A DNA stretch of 64,000 nucleotides from Alviniconcha marisindica (GCA_018857735.1 JABMCL010001219.1:124001-188000), one strand, 5' to 3'. Counted from the stretch's first letter, positions 36,455 through 51,143 are shown. The notes: generated by a model not told the origin, from the sequence alone. Translations and numbers: made by a program.

Positions 36455-36665
36455 GTACTGTGGATTCAGAACTTGAATTCTTCTCTACTGAGAATCCTGT
36501 GGATTCATAACTTGAGGTCTGCTCTATAACTATTGCAAATCCTGTGGATTCTGAACTTGAAGTCGTCTCTACTGAGAAACCTGTGGATTCTGAACATGAA
36601 GTTCTGTCTTCTGAGAATCCTGTTGATTCAGAAGTTGAAGTCTTCTCTTCTGAGAGTCTATTACT
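36455..36665. repeat. 39-bp minisatellite, about five units
   Basis: Units of 'cctgtggattctgaacttg' plus 'aagtcttctctactgagaat' run from 136 bp after the exon 4 donor. One register encodes an acidic PVDSELEVFSTEN-like repeat, but several units have stops. It is the third minisatellite that lies within a few hundred bases of a coding exon in this gene. Confidence 0.8.
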
Positions 36666-36750
36666 GACAAATTTCACTTCTTCTTTTTCAAAATTGAGAA
36701 ACAAAAAAGGTTCATGGCATTTGATTGAAGTTACACATGTAACACATATA

Positions 36751-38946
36751 TGGGTCATTCTCTTGAAAACTGGTCAAAATGGTGACAGAAAGTCAAAATA
36801 TATTCAGTGACAGTGAGAATCTTTTTCTTTTTATTATCTGGAAATGAAAGCTTGACATCTCTTGTGTACATAAATAGCAGACATAAAATGATAGGTGGAC
36901 AGGAACTTGGTTACTTGTGCTTTATGCTGCGTCATCACTCAGTGTCTCACATGTTACAGAAGATACTAGAAATGCATGAATAAAGTAGGCTCAGTGGCCA
37001 GTTTGACTCTTGCCTTGATTATTATACATAATGAAGGCATTAATACATTAATACATTTCATAGTTAATGAAGGAGTGTCGTCACTGCTTACTTTTTTAAT
37101 TTACTTTCCTACCTCTTTAATGATTTTGCTCTAAATTTCTTCTTTGAAATACAGACATGCATTAAATAGATCACACATTTCTTTTCCATAGTTTTGTTAA
37201 AAGTAATTTGGAGGAGGGGGAATGTGTTGCACCAACTTGCTCTATATGTTTTATATACATGTCAGAGTGATATTTGTTTCTTGCCTTCTAAAGTTACTAA
37301 CCAATCACAATTAATTAGTAATTTGTCTTGCATGTTACATACACACCATTACAAGTACAAAAGGATGTAACAATCACACTGGAACCATTGACTAATCAAT
37401 TTAATAAACAAGTATATTCATCACAAAAGCTATGTTCTTTCCACATTTTCTTGATTGGAGCCAGTTTAGACCCCTCCTTGAGACATCAGGATAGCCAAAA
37501 GTGGCAACGATTTGGTCCACAGTCACCCAAGCCACATTCTCTGTTTCATGCCCTGGGTAAAAGCAGTACAATCTTTTCACAGTGTCTTACCAGGTCTTGT
37601 GATGGTGTTGCATCAACTAATTTGGGTTGCAAAAGTTTCAGTATTTCTGAAGAACTTGTCAAAAGATTGTGGCTTTGACCTTGAAAATAGCAAAGTAATA
37701 TTTCTGTATAATAGTTCATACTCTGACTCATGATGATGCATCGCCATACTAAGTTTAATCGATCAGAGATAATTTTATTGTCCAGACGAACATTTGCTGA
37801 AGTTGTGAACCTTCACTGTGAACTTGACCTTAAATACAGCAAAGCAACATTTTCACAAGACACTCCAGCTTATGAACATGCACTGTCAAACTAAGTTAGA
37901 GCAATCCAATATTTTCACTGGACACTTTTTTTGTTTATCAAAATTGAATTGAAATTTGGTTGCAAAAGACTTGTTAGTTTAGAATTAATAAAAGATATAG
38001 TCGTATTTTGATTCTGTAAGCCCTCACTGTAACCTTGACCGTAAAAATACAATCCCAGTTTTTTGCTTGACATTCTGGCTCATGATGGTGCACCACAATA
38101 CCAGGATTGGTTAGAAAAAAGGTTGCCTAAAAACATCAACTGACTGGGAACAAAGATTTGTATCATGCGTTACTGCCTTCACAGCCGAAGACACCACAGT
38201 GCTTTCCCTTTTGTAGGCAAATAATGCACAATGCACACCATAAAAAAAGGTCAAAAGTTGCTGCCGCAAGTGAGCTGATGTGGATTTATACATTAGGGTA
38301 GGTCGGAAGTCGATGATACTAACAGAAATATTTCTTTTGTGTTCTCGCATGTTACACCATCTTAAGACACCACGTAAACCACACAAAAGAAATGACTATA
38401 ATTTATTTCATATCTACTCTCATATCATCAACTAAGCAAAAAAGACAAGAGGAAATGTGGTCATGTACCAAGCAGACAAGAAAAGAAAGTTTTTTAGTTT
38501 CTGTTGTGAACAAGCCACGATATCATGATGCACACTGATAAGACACCACCAGTAACGTGCAAAACACAGATCATCTTCTTTTTTTTGTTTGGAGCTGTTA
38601 GGAGGTAACAGACAGTAAATAGTATTTATATGTAAGAGCTACCTGCCTTTTTTCTCATGAAATCAGTTTTTATTCAATCATGAATGCTTTCAAGGAAATA
38701 TCTGCAATCCAACTGCCTTCCTTTAGCCATGTTACAATTGACAGCCATGAAAATGTCATTTGTACCCCCAAAGACTTACAGCACAACAAATAATGATGAA
38801 TTCACACACTGTGGCATTTCCTTATTTCTCCGAACACATTACACCTAAAATATAACAGTAGTTAAAAAGTTTTATGTTCTGAATTTGTTTTTATTTCATT
38901 GGGAAAGTGGTGCCCTTCTTTGGTCCAGTTTTCAGGAGAATGACCG
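36751..38946. mobile_element. Candidate DNA transposon of about 2.2 kb with inverted ends
   Basis: 'gggtcattctcttgaaaact' at 36752-36771 and its complement (with small differences) at 38925-38945 are inverted, and similarity continues a few bases outward ('atatat') and inward ('gg.caaa'). No transposase is seen inside. The interior includes the satellite-like units at 37600-38110. The element could be a composite of several insertions. Confidence 0.5.
37600..38110 (-). repeat. Array of about three satellite-like monomers
   Basis: Blocks 'ctgactcatgatgatgca', 'cactgtgaacttgacctt' and 'cactaagtttaatc' recur at about 37720, 37865 and 38075, with spacing of 140-210 bp. One monomer of the same family lies in the opposite orientation at 34740-34955. 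Confidence 0.6.
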
Positions 38947-39984
38947 ATATATATGTCAACAACAGAGACCTGAATCACCTCTGGTAACTAGCTCTTGGCT
39001 AGAGAATCCAGGGCAGATAAAACCCCACCAAGGTCACATTCCCTAGGTCACACACTAAGGTGTGGAGAGTGGAGTCAGACCACAAGAGTGGAGTCAGACC
39101 ACAGCTTTTGTGTGCTCTGCCTGCTATTGGTTATCCCACCACTCTAATGTCTGTCTTCCCGAGTCCATCAGTCCTCTTCAAACATATGGTGATGTATGTT
39201 ATGAAGAGTCAGTGAGACTTTTTTTGTGTGTGATTTCATACATTTTGTTTTGCCCTGATACAGTTTTTTTTCCTTCTTTTTTTCAGTTGACTGGGCATTA
39301 GATATAAAGCCACTAATTCCTTCTGTGATTGTAATTGATACTAAATTTTGTGGGGTACTGCAGACATAGAAATTAGGGTCTACAGTCTTGAGGACTCAGA
39401 GCTGATAAATGTTCTCCCTTTAAGAGCCTGGAGTAGGTCAGAATATAGCCATCTCATATCCCCCCCACCCATCCACCCCCAGCAGGAAGTTCTTCCTTGT
39501 CCTAATTTTTACCTTCTTGGTTTCACTTTTTACAGATCCTTTCCTTATTTTTAACTGTGTTATGGCTAGCACAGTTTTCCATGTGGGCCTGTGGAATAAA
39601 ATAGGTCACCATGCTCAGAGTCACAAGCAATTTAAGCAGGTTACCATGGTGAGTGCCTACAAAATATAAATAGGTACCAAGGAATGGAATAGAAATAGGT
39701 TTTTGACATACAAAAGCATGTGTTGTGCATTGATAGACAGATGGATGGTTAGTTTTTGATGTTGTAACAGTGAACTAAACAAATTTGTGATTTAGTGCCT
39801 TGTATTTGAAATGATGTAAAAGAATTTTGAATATATGACTCGTTCTAACTAACCTTGGCAGTGAATACATGTAATATTCTGGTGTACTCCCTGAACAAAT
39901 TACAGGGGCATGGTGATGGTACATGTTACAGGTCCAGACTTCATTATCAGTTTTGTGTGATCAGGGTCCATTTGTATTCAGAAC
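38947..39984. other. Gene-free intronic sequence
   Basis: Only a short direct repeat of 'gtggagtcagaccaca' (39068-39102) is noted. Nothing else can be supported. Confidence 0.4.
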
Positions 39985-40925
39985 AAATGAAGTTAAAGGT
40001 GGATAGCCCCTAATCCTGATTTTCTAAAGTCTGGCTCACCACATACACAAGTCATCAAAAGGCTCCAAAATAGTATTTCAAGATTCACGATTACTTTGTT
40101 GTCTCATCAGAGAAATTAAAATGTGGCTGAACATTGACCACATCAAGATACACAATAACACATATCATATATTTTAAAACTCTACAAACAGGTATTGAAA
40201 GAAAAAAAAGTTACATAATCAAACTAGTAATTTACGTAATTTACACACACACGCACTGTCACACTCGCACACACACACATTGCTCCGATGTTTGAACGGA
40301 TTTATCTGTTCAGAAATGCTACTGATAAAACAGATTTATCTGTTCAGACATGACCGTAGAACAAATTTCACACTGTATTAGTACTATTACTGTTAGATTT
40401 GCCAGTGTTCATTTTTAAATCAGGAAACACCATGTTTTACCAACAATGCAAAGCATGTGGCATTGAAAATTGAAACTGATTGGATACCACATGATGATAG
40501 TTTTGTCAGTTTGTAAGAGTCAAAATTCACTCTAATTGACTGTGTGTAAAAAGTCTATGAAAGCTAAACTTGACAGAAAGTGAAAAACAATACTTTGTTT
40601 CAACAGGTTAAGCTTGGGCTTAATTAGTTCTATTTACATTGAACAACAGAGAAGTGTGAGAAGCACTGCCAGCTTATAGCAGGTGTGCCAGTGATCCAGT
40701 GACACCTTCCAATTTGAGATTTCCCTGTCCGTCTCTTCCTCATCATGTGTCTTGCTGCATGAATCCAAATTGCTGCACCGTTTTCAGTGGTACATGGGGT
40801 GTTGGTCTATACATATGTTCATTTTCTCCACAATAGCAGCCTCTGTCAGTAACAGCAGGATTGAGCAGCCATTTTTATACCTTGTTTAGGCTGCTTAAAT
40901 GTCAAAAATAAATAAAAATAATAGT
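39985..40925. repeat. Dispersed repeat family, fullest copy
   Basis: The start matches 12985-13110 and the last 270 bp match 27300-27615, each in the same orientation, so three loci together define one repeat family. A CA-rich patch lies at 40243-40280. I see no terminal repeats and no coding. Confidence 0.55.
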
Positions 40926-41927
40926 ACTTCATTGACCCTTGAAGAAATCTGGGTTGCCTTACCCAGGTAAGGCACAGTAGCTACAAGAACAGTGCTACCC
41001 ACTCCTGTTGGTGTGTGCAGTATTTTCATGCGTCAAAACAATGGTTGACTGGGTTTGGGATTTTTAACATGTACACTGTTGGCACATGGAGGCTGTACAG
41101 ACACCACAAGAGAGTTATTCTTATGATTTTTGTTGTTGTTGTTGTTTTGCTGTCCTGTCATCTGTGCCAACCTCATAGACACTACTCCTGCACCGCTCAT
41201 TCCAGCATCCCTACCTACAGCTACACCCAAGACTGATTCTGCATTGCAGCCCCGCCCCCTGATGTCCACAGGAAGAGACGTCAGATTGTTGGTGGGCTGC
41301 CATCCAAAGGAGACACTGCACTGCTGCCAAGTCTCTTCAGTGGTGTTCATTAGTGCCTGTTCTGATTCAAAATATGCAGGACACCACCTACTATGCCCCC
41401 TGCTGACGACAGTGTAAGCTGTCATGGAGTCAGACTGAATGAGTGTCCCCCTCAGAGAGCAGACCACAACTATGCCCCTCTACCAGTCCTCCTAAGTGGA
41501 TTCCATGTCATTGTAGGCTTTGATCAGAACTGCCTCAGGCAAGGAAGGAGGCAGAAACGCTGACATTGAGGTCACCAAGAGAGCATGGCATGAAGGGCTA
41601 CAGGAGCTGAGACCTTTTTTTTTGTGCGGCGATCAGTAACGATGATAAATGATGATACTACAGAGGTCCATTATTAGTTTGAGACTTCTTGACAGGGTCG
41701 CAGACCATGCTTACTGTCGTAATTATCCTGTGTTAACCAGGCCCGGGAACTGCGGCACATGTAGTGTTTTTCAAATAATTAGAGTAACACTCTCAAAGAC
41801 TCATCCATGAAGTGGATGAACCTCAACTGTGTGGTTCCAGCCTTCCCATTTGGCTCATAGCTCTCCCAGTTGGCCAGGGCTGGCTGGCAGGAGCTGGCCA
41901 TGGCCAAAAAATCCCACATGACTGATA
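40926..41927. other. Gene-free intronic sequence
   Basis: No recognised gene. An open frame on both strands around 41033-41467 has no motif and no splice support. Confidence 0.4.
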
Positions 41928-41992
41928 GGATTCAAAGCCAAGACTTTCTGACCTGTAGTCTGGTGCACTAACCACTGTGTTACGGGGGCCAG
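41928..41992 (-). repeat. tRNA-derived SINE head, second type
   Basis: On the minus strand, a box A-like block (complement of 41972-41982) and box B GGCTTTGAATCC (complement of 41928-41939) lie at tRNA spacing, with a 'GTTAGTGCACCAGAC' core. The body probably extends to about 41820 on the low-coordinate side. It differs from the SINE at 10541 and 53125. Confidence 0.5.
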
Positions 41993-41999
41993 TTAATAT

Positions 42000-43990
42000 T
42001 ATGATTGTTAATTGCGTTGACTTTATGATAAACTTATGACTATTTTTGACTTTTGCATGCATTCAAGGGAGACAATTGATTGTTTTGACAAAACTTCAGT
42101 TGTTGTTGCTTCTTTGCAGCCCCAAAATCAAAGGTGCCAACTGAAAAAAAGCTCATGTTGATCACTGGTGAACATTTTCAGCCTCTGGAATATTTGGGAC
42201 AAAAGTGTGGTACTTTCTCTAATTTGGTTGCACAGCTTAGTGTGCTAAATTCATAATAAACGAATATCACAACTAGTGTCATACAGTGGCAGTATCTGTG
42301 TTTGAGTTGTTTCATATAATGAATGTGGGGGTTCACAGTTTGGGCAACTCTCAGCCAGCATAAATGAGGTCTTTCAAACCTTGCATGAACATAACTTTGC
42401 TTGGGGTGTATCATTTCATACCATACCAGGCTTGTAGGAGCTGGAGTGCCATAATATTATGATAATTTCTAGGTCACATGTGTGTGACCAATGTAGCTTC
42501 TTCTTTTTAAAATTCTTGTCTAATGTAGTTTAATAATATAATAATAGCAATAATTGACTACTTACAAAAATCTGCTTATATAAATACGCATCACAGTCAG
42601 TCATATTGATGCTATTTACGGGTATTACAAATTAGCAGCAGTTGGGGGTGGGGGTGGGTCAGTAGATACAGTGCATACACACATGTATGCACCCTGCATA
42701 TGCGTGCGCACACACATGCATACACACAAAAACACATGATGAAACTGGAAGCTAAAAACAGATGATGAAATTGGATGCTGGTTTTATCTGGGGTAGAAGT
42801 ATTGTCAACAGAGGACGGTTTTTAACTGTGTTTGTTAAAAGAAGAAAGAATTGAAATCAAGACGGAGTTAGTTCCAAATGTGAGGTCCAGTGTCAGAGGA
42901 GGGAAAAAAGTAAAATCCATGCATCTTGCATTTGTATTGTTCAATCTTGAGTATGCAAGAATCAAAGAAGTGACATGTATGGGGCAGAGTATGGACATGC
43001 AGTAGCTTAGAGAGGTAGGAATGACTAGAATGATTTGTAGAATGAAAGCACATGCTTACACGCACTTCAAACCTTTTGGAGATGTTGAATGATGGAACTG
43101 GGTACACCCATGAGGAGACAGTTGCAGTAGTCAGCTGTGAGAGGATATATGAGATGAGGTGATGAGAGTTTTGGCTGTGTCCTCAGTGTTGTATAGTTGT
43201 TACACACATTCACAGATCATGCACAGCATGCTTTATGTGACTGGTGTGTGTTTAAAGGAGATAATTAAACATGTTTTCTTCCAGTTTTGCACTTGAATGT
43301 GAGTTGCCTGAGCATAACTGCTCTTTCCACAGTGATGTGTTGTGGACATGGGGGCATGGAATGCATGCAAAAGTCAAGAAGGGGCCTGGTGATGGTGACA
43401 AGAAAGTCATGTGGAAGATGAGTCATGAAGTGTTGGTCGTTTACTTTAATGGCCATTCCACAGTTTGGGGAAAGGAGTCTTATAAAGTGGAGGTCAAATG
43501 TTGGAAGATCATTTCTATGAAAAGGATATCTGTAATCTTAATGACTGTTCAGCAACATGTGTCCATCCTGCCACTGGTTCTGCTTCCACATTAGATCTCT
43601 CCATTTGTGCTCTTTGTCTGGTTTTAGACTAGAGTGGAAAATACAAGAGGTTCTGTGCAGAACTAATCACTCTTGTAATCCTAACCAGCAATACTGTTGA
43701 AAAAGAAGCCGCACCTTACAGATGGAATTTCAATAAGGCTGATTGGCTATCTTTCCATACCTGATGTCATTCTAGACAAACTGAAGAAGCAGTCATGTCT
43801 GTTGAAGACCCCATTGGTCAGTTTACCACTTCTGGTGGAGACAGCTAAAGATACAATACCAACAACACCTTTCTCCTCCATGGATTGATGAAACTTGGGA
43901 AAAAGGTTATTATAAATAGGGAAAAAAGCACAGTGAAAAGTCTGCTCAGCTCACATTAACAAATATTGCAATTTTAACTGTCACATGCTA
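42000..43990. other. Mostly gene-free; small LINE 3' scrap near 42860-42900
   Basis: The minus strand near 42868-42900 encodes SSDTGPHIWN, the start of the 'GP..WN.LP' block found at the end of many LINE ORF2 proteins (compare 44660-44850). The remainder, including CA-rich sequence near 42670-42740, has no supported feature. Confidence 0.4.
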
Positions 43991-43991
43991 A

Positions 43992-44227
43992 AGCTCATCA
44001 TGTTGTTAACAACAAAAGAACTTGTGGAGTCATTTTTGTTCAAAATTAAATTCAAAAATGCAAATGCCATTCAAAAAATAAACAGTGAAAGATGTTTCAG
44101 CTCAACCATACTCGTCATGTTGTTAACAACAAAAGAACTTGTGGAGTCATTTTTGTTCAAAGTTAAATTCAAAAATGCAAATGCCATTAAAGAAATAAAC
44201 AGTGAAAGATGTTTCAGCTGAGATTAT
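43992..44227. repeat. 118-bp tandem duplication
   Basis: Two adjacent units share 'catgttgttaacaacaaaag' through 'aacagtgaaagatgtttcag' with few differences. Just downstream, 'cagattttcaaagggttaaa' is itself duplicated (about 44296-44340). Confidence 0.9.
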
Positions 44228-44402
44228 GGATTACAAAGTTGCAGATCAAACAGCCACAAATATATCTAAAATATCTCAGCTGAAAACTATTTTTCAGATT
44301 TTCAAAGGGTTAAATTTTTTCAGATTTTCAAAGGGTTAAAATGATAACAGAAAAAAGACATCTGGACTTCTCTTTTGAAAATGAAGAGGAATATAACCTT
44401 CC

Positions 44403-44860
44403 TTTTTCAGTTTAATAATAATAATAATGGAAATTTGTAAAGCGCCTACCCTGCAGCTCAAAGCGCTGAACAAGCATGCACACATAATGTACATCGAGAT
44501 GGAAATGTTATCCAAAAAAACAACGTATATATCGACAAGTGTTCAAGCATAATTATGCAAAATATGCACATGCACACACGCACGCACACACGCACATACG
44601 CACACACACACACACACACACACACACTGTACAGACTGATAGGAGTGAAGGACAGTATGGTTTAACTGAAGTATTCTGAGAAGAGAAATGTCTTGAGTTG
44701 GCTTTTGAAGGAAAAGAGAGTAGCAGAGTGCCTGATGTCTTGGGGGAGATTGTTCCAGATGTGGGGGCCAAAGTGTGAGAAAGTGCGAAAGTTTCTGAAT
44801 TGAAGCAGTCTTTGCAAAGAACGAATGGTATGGATCAAATCCATTAACAACTTTTAACCC
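44403..44860 (-). pseudogene. LINE 3' end (CR1/L2-like tail)
   Basis: On the minus strand a frame encodes FRTFSHFGPHIWNNLPQDI then FKSQLKTFLFSEYF (about 44850 down to 44670), the conserved last block of ORF2 in CR1/L2/RTE-like LINEs. It is followed by a (GT)n patch (44570-44625) and by the tail 'cagcgctttgag...ggcgctttacaaatttcc' ending in an ATT repeat at 44412. It abuts the broken integrase end of the minus-strand Gypsy relic and probably replaced its 3' part. Confidence 0.75.
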
Positions 44861-44889
44861 ACCTATAATGATGCTATCTGATAGAGGGC

Positions 44890-45737
44890 TAGAGGGAGAA
44901 CAAAGGAGAAGGGGGCAAGTCTTGGAGGGAAGGGAGTGTCCAGCTGCAACCTGACCTGCTGCTTACACTGCTGGTGTCCTGCATGGAGGTTTTGAAGGAT
45001 GTATTGATGGAGTGTCTTGGGAATGAGTACCCAGTCCCCCTTGAGAATGATGCCATCTTCTACGGAGAGTTCTTTGCTTGACCAGTCCTCTCGTATGACT
45101 TTGGGTAGGAGTTTTGCCAAGTCCGGCCAGGATGATGGTATTCCTGAGTTTGCTCAGTTCCTCATCTTGGTCTGTTTTCTGTTTCAGCTCCTGTAGTATT
45201 TCTGGTGAGAAGTGGACCACATGTATGGACAGTTCGAGGTTGATTTGTGTGCCTTGTTGCTGGGTTGAGTCTGGAGAGAGAGTCTGCCAGGATCATCTCC
45301 TTCCCAGGGCGGTACAGAATGTCTGCATCATACTGCTGCAGCCATAGCATCATGAGTTGCAGGCAGTGTTGGCAGGGCTCTTCTTTTGTATTTGCTCCAG
45401 TGGCTTGTGATCGTTTTCCTCCACAAAAGGCTTACTAAGGTGTGGAAATGCTCACAGCCAAAGACAGCAGCAAGCAGTTCTTGTTCAATGTTGGTGTACT
45501 GTTATTTGGTGTCGGTGAGGGCTTTGCTGGCAAATGCAATGGGCTTGCCGTCATGGATAAGGGCTGCACCAAGTCCAGTCTTCAATGTGTTGACTTGTAG
45601 TCTCCTTGGCGATGTCATAGTATGACAGTGCTTGGTCTTTGTAGACCAAGGCCTTGATGTTTTCATATACTGTCTGTAGTGAACTGTTCCACTCAAACTT
45701 CATTCCTGCCTTGGTCAGAGCATGGAGGGCTTGTTTT
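44890..45737 (-). pseudogene. Minus-strand Ty3/Gypsy relic: RNase H and start of integrase
   Basis: Reading down from 45737: the RT connection (ALTKAGMKFEW), the RNase H domain (GLGAALIHDGKPIAFASKAL, then LWLQQYDADILYRPGKEM, then LADSLSR), then the integrase N-terminus with a His/Cys finger remnant (LHQYILQNLHAGHQQC). Stops and frameshifts lie at about 45500, 45350, 45220 and 45120. The integrase core and the 3' LTR are absent; the LINE 3' end at 44403-44860 takes their place. These are pieces of the same element as 47412-48590 and 50074-50690. Confidence 0.8.
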
Positions 45738-47411
<1,674 letters not shown>

Positions 47412-48590
47412 ACAACAGGGCTGCCGTTTTATCAGCCAGGTATGAATGGGGACATGAATTGGATGATTCCTAGGAACTGCTGTATTGTCATGACTGACTT
47501 GGGAGTTGAGAGGTTCTTGATCGCTGCGCATTTTGCAGGTGGACTCCTTGGGCACCATAGATCATCCCAAAGAACTTGGTTTGGGGGGTCTTTATGTGGC
47601 ATTTCTCAGGGTTGAAGACCAGTCCATTCTTCCTGGCTACCTCCATCAGCTGATGGAGATTCAGATTGCTGATGGAGATTCAGATTGTGCTCCTGGGTGT
47701 CTTTGCCATGGATGAAGACGTCATCCATAATGCCAATGATGCCAAGGCATTGACTCAGGATATTATCCATGGCTTGCAGAAAGGAATCTTGGGGCATCTT
47801 CAGGCCGAAAAGGAGTCTGATGAATCAGTACCAGCCAACTGGGCTGTTGAAAGTTGCCAGTTTCGATGACTCCACATCAAGTTGCATTGACCAGTAGCCT
47901 TGCTTTGCATCCACCTTGCTGAATACTGTGTAGTCACTCAGATGATTGGTTATCTCTCCCACAGTTGGTGTCTTGTGGTGCATTCTCTTTATACCTCTGT
48001 ATAGAGCCCTTGCTTTTGGGGTGAGACAGATACATAGACCACCACTGGACTTTCTGCTGAAGGCCATTGCATTAAACCAGCCTCCTCCACCTTCCTGAGC
48101 TCAGCCTTTATTTCTTCAAGGAGCTGGATGGGGTACTTCGGTAGACATTTGTATGACTGGTTGGGAGCCTCCCTGCAGGGTGATGTAGAGCTCACCAATG
48201 AAGCTCTCAATTCCCTTAAACCTGTCAGGATACAGGTTGTCTGTGTCCTTGATGGGGTGCAGTTTGCCGGTCTCGACAGTCCAGTGGACTGTCACCAGTT
48301 GCAGCTGTTCACCAGTCCATCTGATTCATCCACAGAGAACTCTGCATCCTTCCATTTGGAGTCCTTGTATCTGCTTGGAATGGTGACACAGTCTTGTTGT
48401 TTGATAATTGCGCTGTTATAAGCATGGAGAGTTGTGTTCCTTTTCTCAGTAGCACCACCTGTGGGATATCTGCATCTAGCATGTCAAGTAACATCTGTCG
48501 AGAGGATGTTTCCTTGGGCACCTGTATTGACTTTGGTGGAGCCTTTGCTAGATTGTTAATACTATCGGTATATGGTACCAGCAGTTAAAA
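47412..48590 (-). pseudogene. Minus-strand Ty3/Gypsy relic: reverse transcriptase
   Basis: Reading down from 48590: a protease-to-RT linker, an RT N-terminal block (about 48200-48000), VFSKVDAKQGYWSMQLD and KLATFNSPVGWY (47960-47830), MPQDSFLQAMDNIL with IMDDVFIHG (47800-47700; the IMDD pair is the YxDD catalytic site), then the thumb region to LADKTAALL at 47412. Frameshifts occur at about 48310, 48060, 47825 and 47606. A local duplication of 'gctgatggagattcagatt' lies at 47650-47690. The order and motifs identify Ty3/Gypsy pol. Confidence 0.85.
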
Positions 48591-49700
48591 ACAAATACTG
48601 GTACCAACCTTCAGTCAGCTGGTACAGTCAACATTACCTAGGCCTAATATTATAATGTGCCTGGGTTTCTGCCCCCCCACTCCCCCACAAGAGAGGTGAA
48701 TGAAGCCAAAATTTGTAACAAAACTGAAAAAGTGTTTTATCACATTATTTTATGTCTTTCAATGGCGTTTGATCTAGATCTAGTTTCAGAGTAATTCCTC
48801 AGTGCTGATGTTGGCAAAACATGTGTACTGACAACTCACCTTTTACAGACTGTAATCAAACTCACTTTTGTTGCCAATTTTGGCTTCATTTGCTAGATAT
48901 GAACCCGTTTTATTGATTTTAATGATATTTTTGACCCAAAATGACATTTGAAATGTCCAGAGGAATTTTTGACTGCCTCCTTGGATATTATCCACTTCTT
49001 CCTCTTTTTAAAATGAATTTTCTGTTCCCCACTCCAGTCTCCACCCTGGCACAAGACTGTCTGCAAAAAGAAGGCCACACTGAGACGCCAGACTTTCCAG
49101 TGTCAGCATCATCTTCATTTCTGTGCCATGGAAAATCTGTCATCCAAGCATTGTTGTACGCCTTTCTCTTCTGTTGTTTAATAGCTGGTGGTTGTGATGG
49201 TTTTCTCAGCCGTTTCAATGGTTTCTTCATTTGAAGCGGACAACAACACAGATAATTCAGTTGGTGTTGGACAAGAAAAAAACCTGCTTTGTTATACCAT
49301 ATTGACACAGTTAGATCTAGAATGAAAGCAGAGCAGGGAATATCATTCAGCACAGCTGCTTTATTCAAACAGAAATGGAATGGCAGTCACCACTCATACT
49401 TTGGGACCTGTCCATTTGAGAAACAGGGGTGGGTGGGGGGGGGGGTCACTTCATGTGACACATACAGTATCTGGTGTGACTGAGCATTCATTTTTTGCTT
49501 GCTGATCAACACTGGAAGCTCTCTTGTTTAGCTGGAGCTTCCACTTGCTTCTGGACCCAGGATACAGAGTATCTCCAGCGAGTCACACAAAGTGCTCAGT
49601 TTCAGCCAGTACATGGTAGCAGTGACTTTATTTTTGACCAGTACTAGAGAAACATTTACTGGTAAAAAATGGCATATACCAGTCTAGCAGAGGCTGTTTG
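48590..49700 (-). mobile_element. Probable hAT-like non-autonomous insertion between gag and pol
   Basis: The minus strand near 49210-48990 encodes KAYNNAWMTDFPWHRNEDD then DTGKSGVSVW, resembling the 'F...W..DFPWL' opening of hAT-derived or ZMYM-like zinc-finger proteins. A flanking sequence (48770-48990) recurs at 21590-21750. Boundary blocks near 48570 ('ggtatatggtaccag') and 49690 ('ggcatataccag') look weakly inverted. This would explain the gap between the gag and pol parts of the Gypsy relic. The family assignment is tentative. Confidence 0.4.
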
Positions 49701-50073
49701 ACCTTCAGTGTTGCTGTGTGCTTGTACCTGATTGCTAGGCTTGTGTAAAGTTCATCTCAATCGTCCCCCTTGTTTTTGTGGATGGCTGATAATTCCAAAC
49801 TTTGAATGCTGTTAGCCATGTCATCATTGCTAAAGTCTGTTACTTCATTGATACACTGCTGATGTTGGTTGCCGCTGTGACACTGGGGTGCTCTTCTTCA
49901 TCTGTGTTTGTTGCTTTGGCACTTGTCTGGTGTATTGTGAATCCCTTCTGGATTACTGTGCTGTGCCATTGCTGAAGTGGCACATCTTGCACCAGTGGTT
50001 ATTCTCACAGGCAGGGTAGGTGGTGCCATAGGCTGGGCACTGGCAAGGTAGGTGGTTGCCACCAGTTGCTGCA
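49701..50073 (-). other. Probable remainder of the gag-pol junction
   Basis: Lies between the insertion and the gag frame and is likely derived from the Gypsy element (nucleocapsid region). I see no clean zinc knuckle. Confidence 0.35.
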
Positions 50074-50690
50074 TTAACTATCGCTAGTCATTAGTTGATT
50101 AGAGGACTGGATAACAGCAACTCCTGGCACTTCGAGATCAAGCTGCTTCATCTGCACCTTGTGTGTCTTTGCAATCTGAAATGCCTCCATCAGGGTCAGC
50201 TTCAACAGCAGCTGGTGTTGGACCTCTGAATATCTGATCCCCACTGTTAGCTGCTCGATTATGTGGTCTTCTCTGAGAGCTGGAGTTGTGTGTTTATATT
50301 GCATAGCTTTCAGTTTGCACCTGGAGTAGAAGTCTTCAACAGTCTCATCATGTGTCTGTTTGTAGCACTGTAGCTCCAGCGGATAGATACAAATTAGTTG
50401 TCTGTGTGAAGACTGGATTGTCCCAGACATTCCTAGACACCAGCAGCTGCATGTCTATAAGGTCCCAGGTATTGAGCAGACACACTCCTTCTCTGCCTAT
50501 TGAGAATATAATGTAGTTGTTGTTCTGGGTGGATTTCCTTTACTACAAACCAGAATTCAGCCAGTTTCTTAAACTCTGCGATAGCATTTACACTGTCAGG
50601 GCATGACCAGTCCAGCTTCGGGTGTGGTAAACAGGCCATGCTCATGGATGTGTGTGTGGTTATTATAATATTAACAAACAAGCCACAGGG
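50074..50690 (-). pseudogene. Minus-strand Ty3/Gypsy relic: gag
   Basis: Two adjacent frames (50681-50433 and 50430-50074) encode MACLPHPKLDWSCPD, FKKLAEFWF, then CYKQTHDETVEDFYSRCK and an EDHIIEQLTVGIRYSEVQ block. This is the usual capsid pattern of Gypsy gags, in which 'E.v..f..R' is followed by 'd..I.d.ltlGi'. One frameshift at about 50431 separates them. No 5' LTR was found between here and 51040. Confidence 0.75.
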
Positions 50691-50869
50691 CTACAAATGA
50701 TGTAATTCCAGGTGCACTTACATCCAGTCCACAATCACAATGTCATACACACAAAAGCACAAAGGGATAATCCAGTGTCCAGGTGGGTCCATGAAAACCA
50801 CACTTTTTTAACCACAGTAATACTGAGGGGACTAATTGTTTGAAAATTTGTGTTTCATGTTTGTGTATG

Positions 50870-51064
50870 CATGTTTTGCTTTGCATTTGTGTAGGAACTA
50901 ATTTTGTCAGTTTGACTTGAGAAAGGGTTTCCATGCATGAGAAGGGGTTTGAAATGGGTGACTGGTTATAACAGTGATCATCCTGAGGTGACCCTGTGTG
51001 GTTGACAGGATGTTAAAATAAAATCTGGTCACTAACTGTTTCCACAAAGCTGGCTTCTCATGCC

Positions 51065-51142
<78 letters not shown>
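50870..51142 (+). repeat. Retroposon tail copy plus (GT)n microsatellite
   Basis: 50870-51040 matches 7005-7175, including 'cctgaggtgaccctgtgtgg' and the terminal 'actaac'. It is followed by a pure (GT)n run at 51066-51142. Confidence 0.7.
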
Positions 51143-51143
<1 letters not shown>

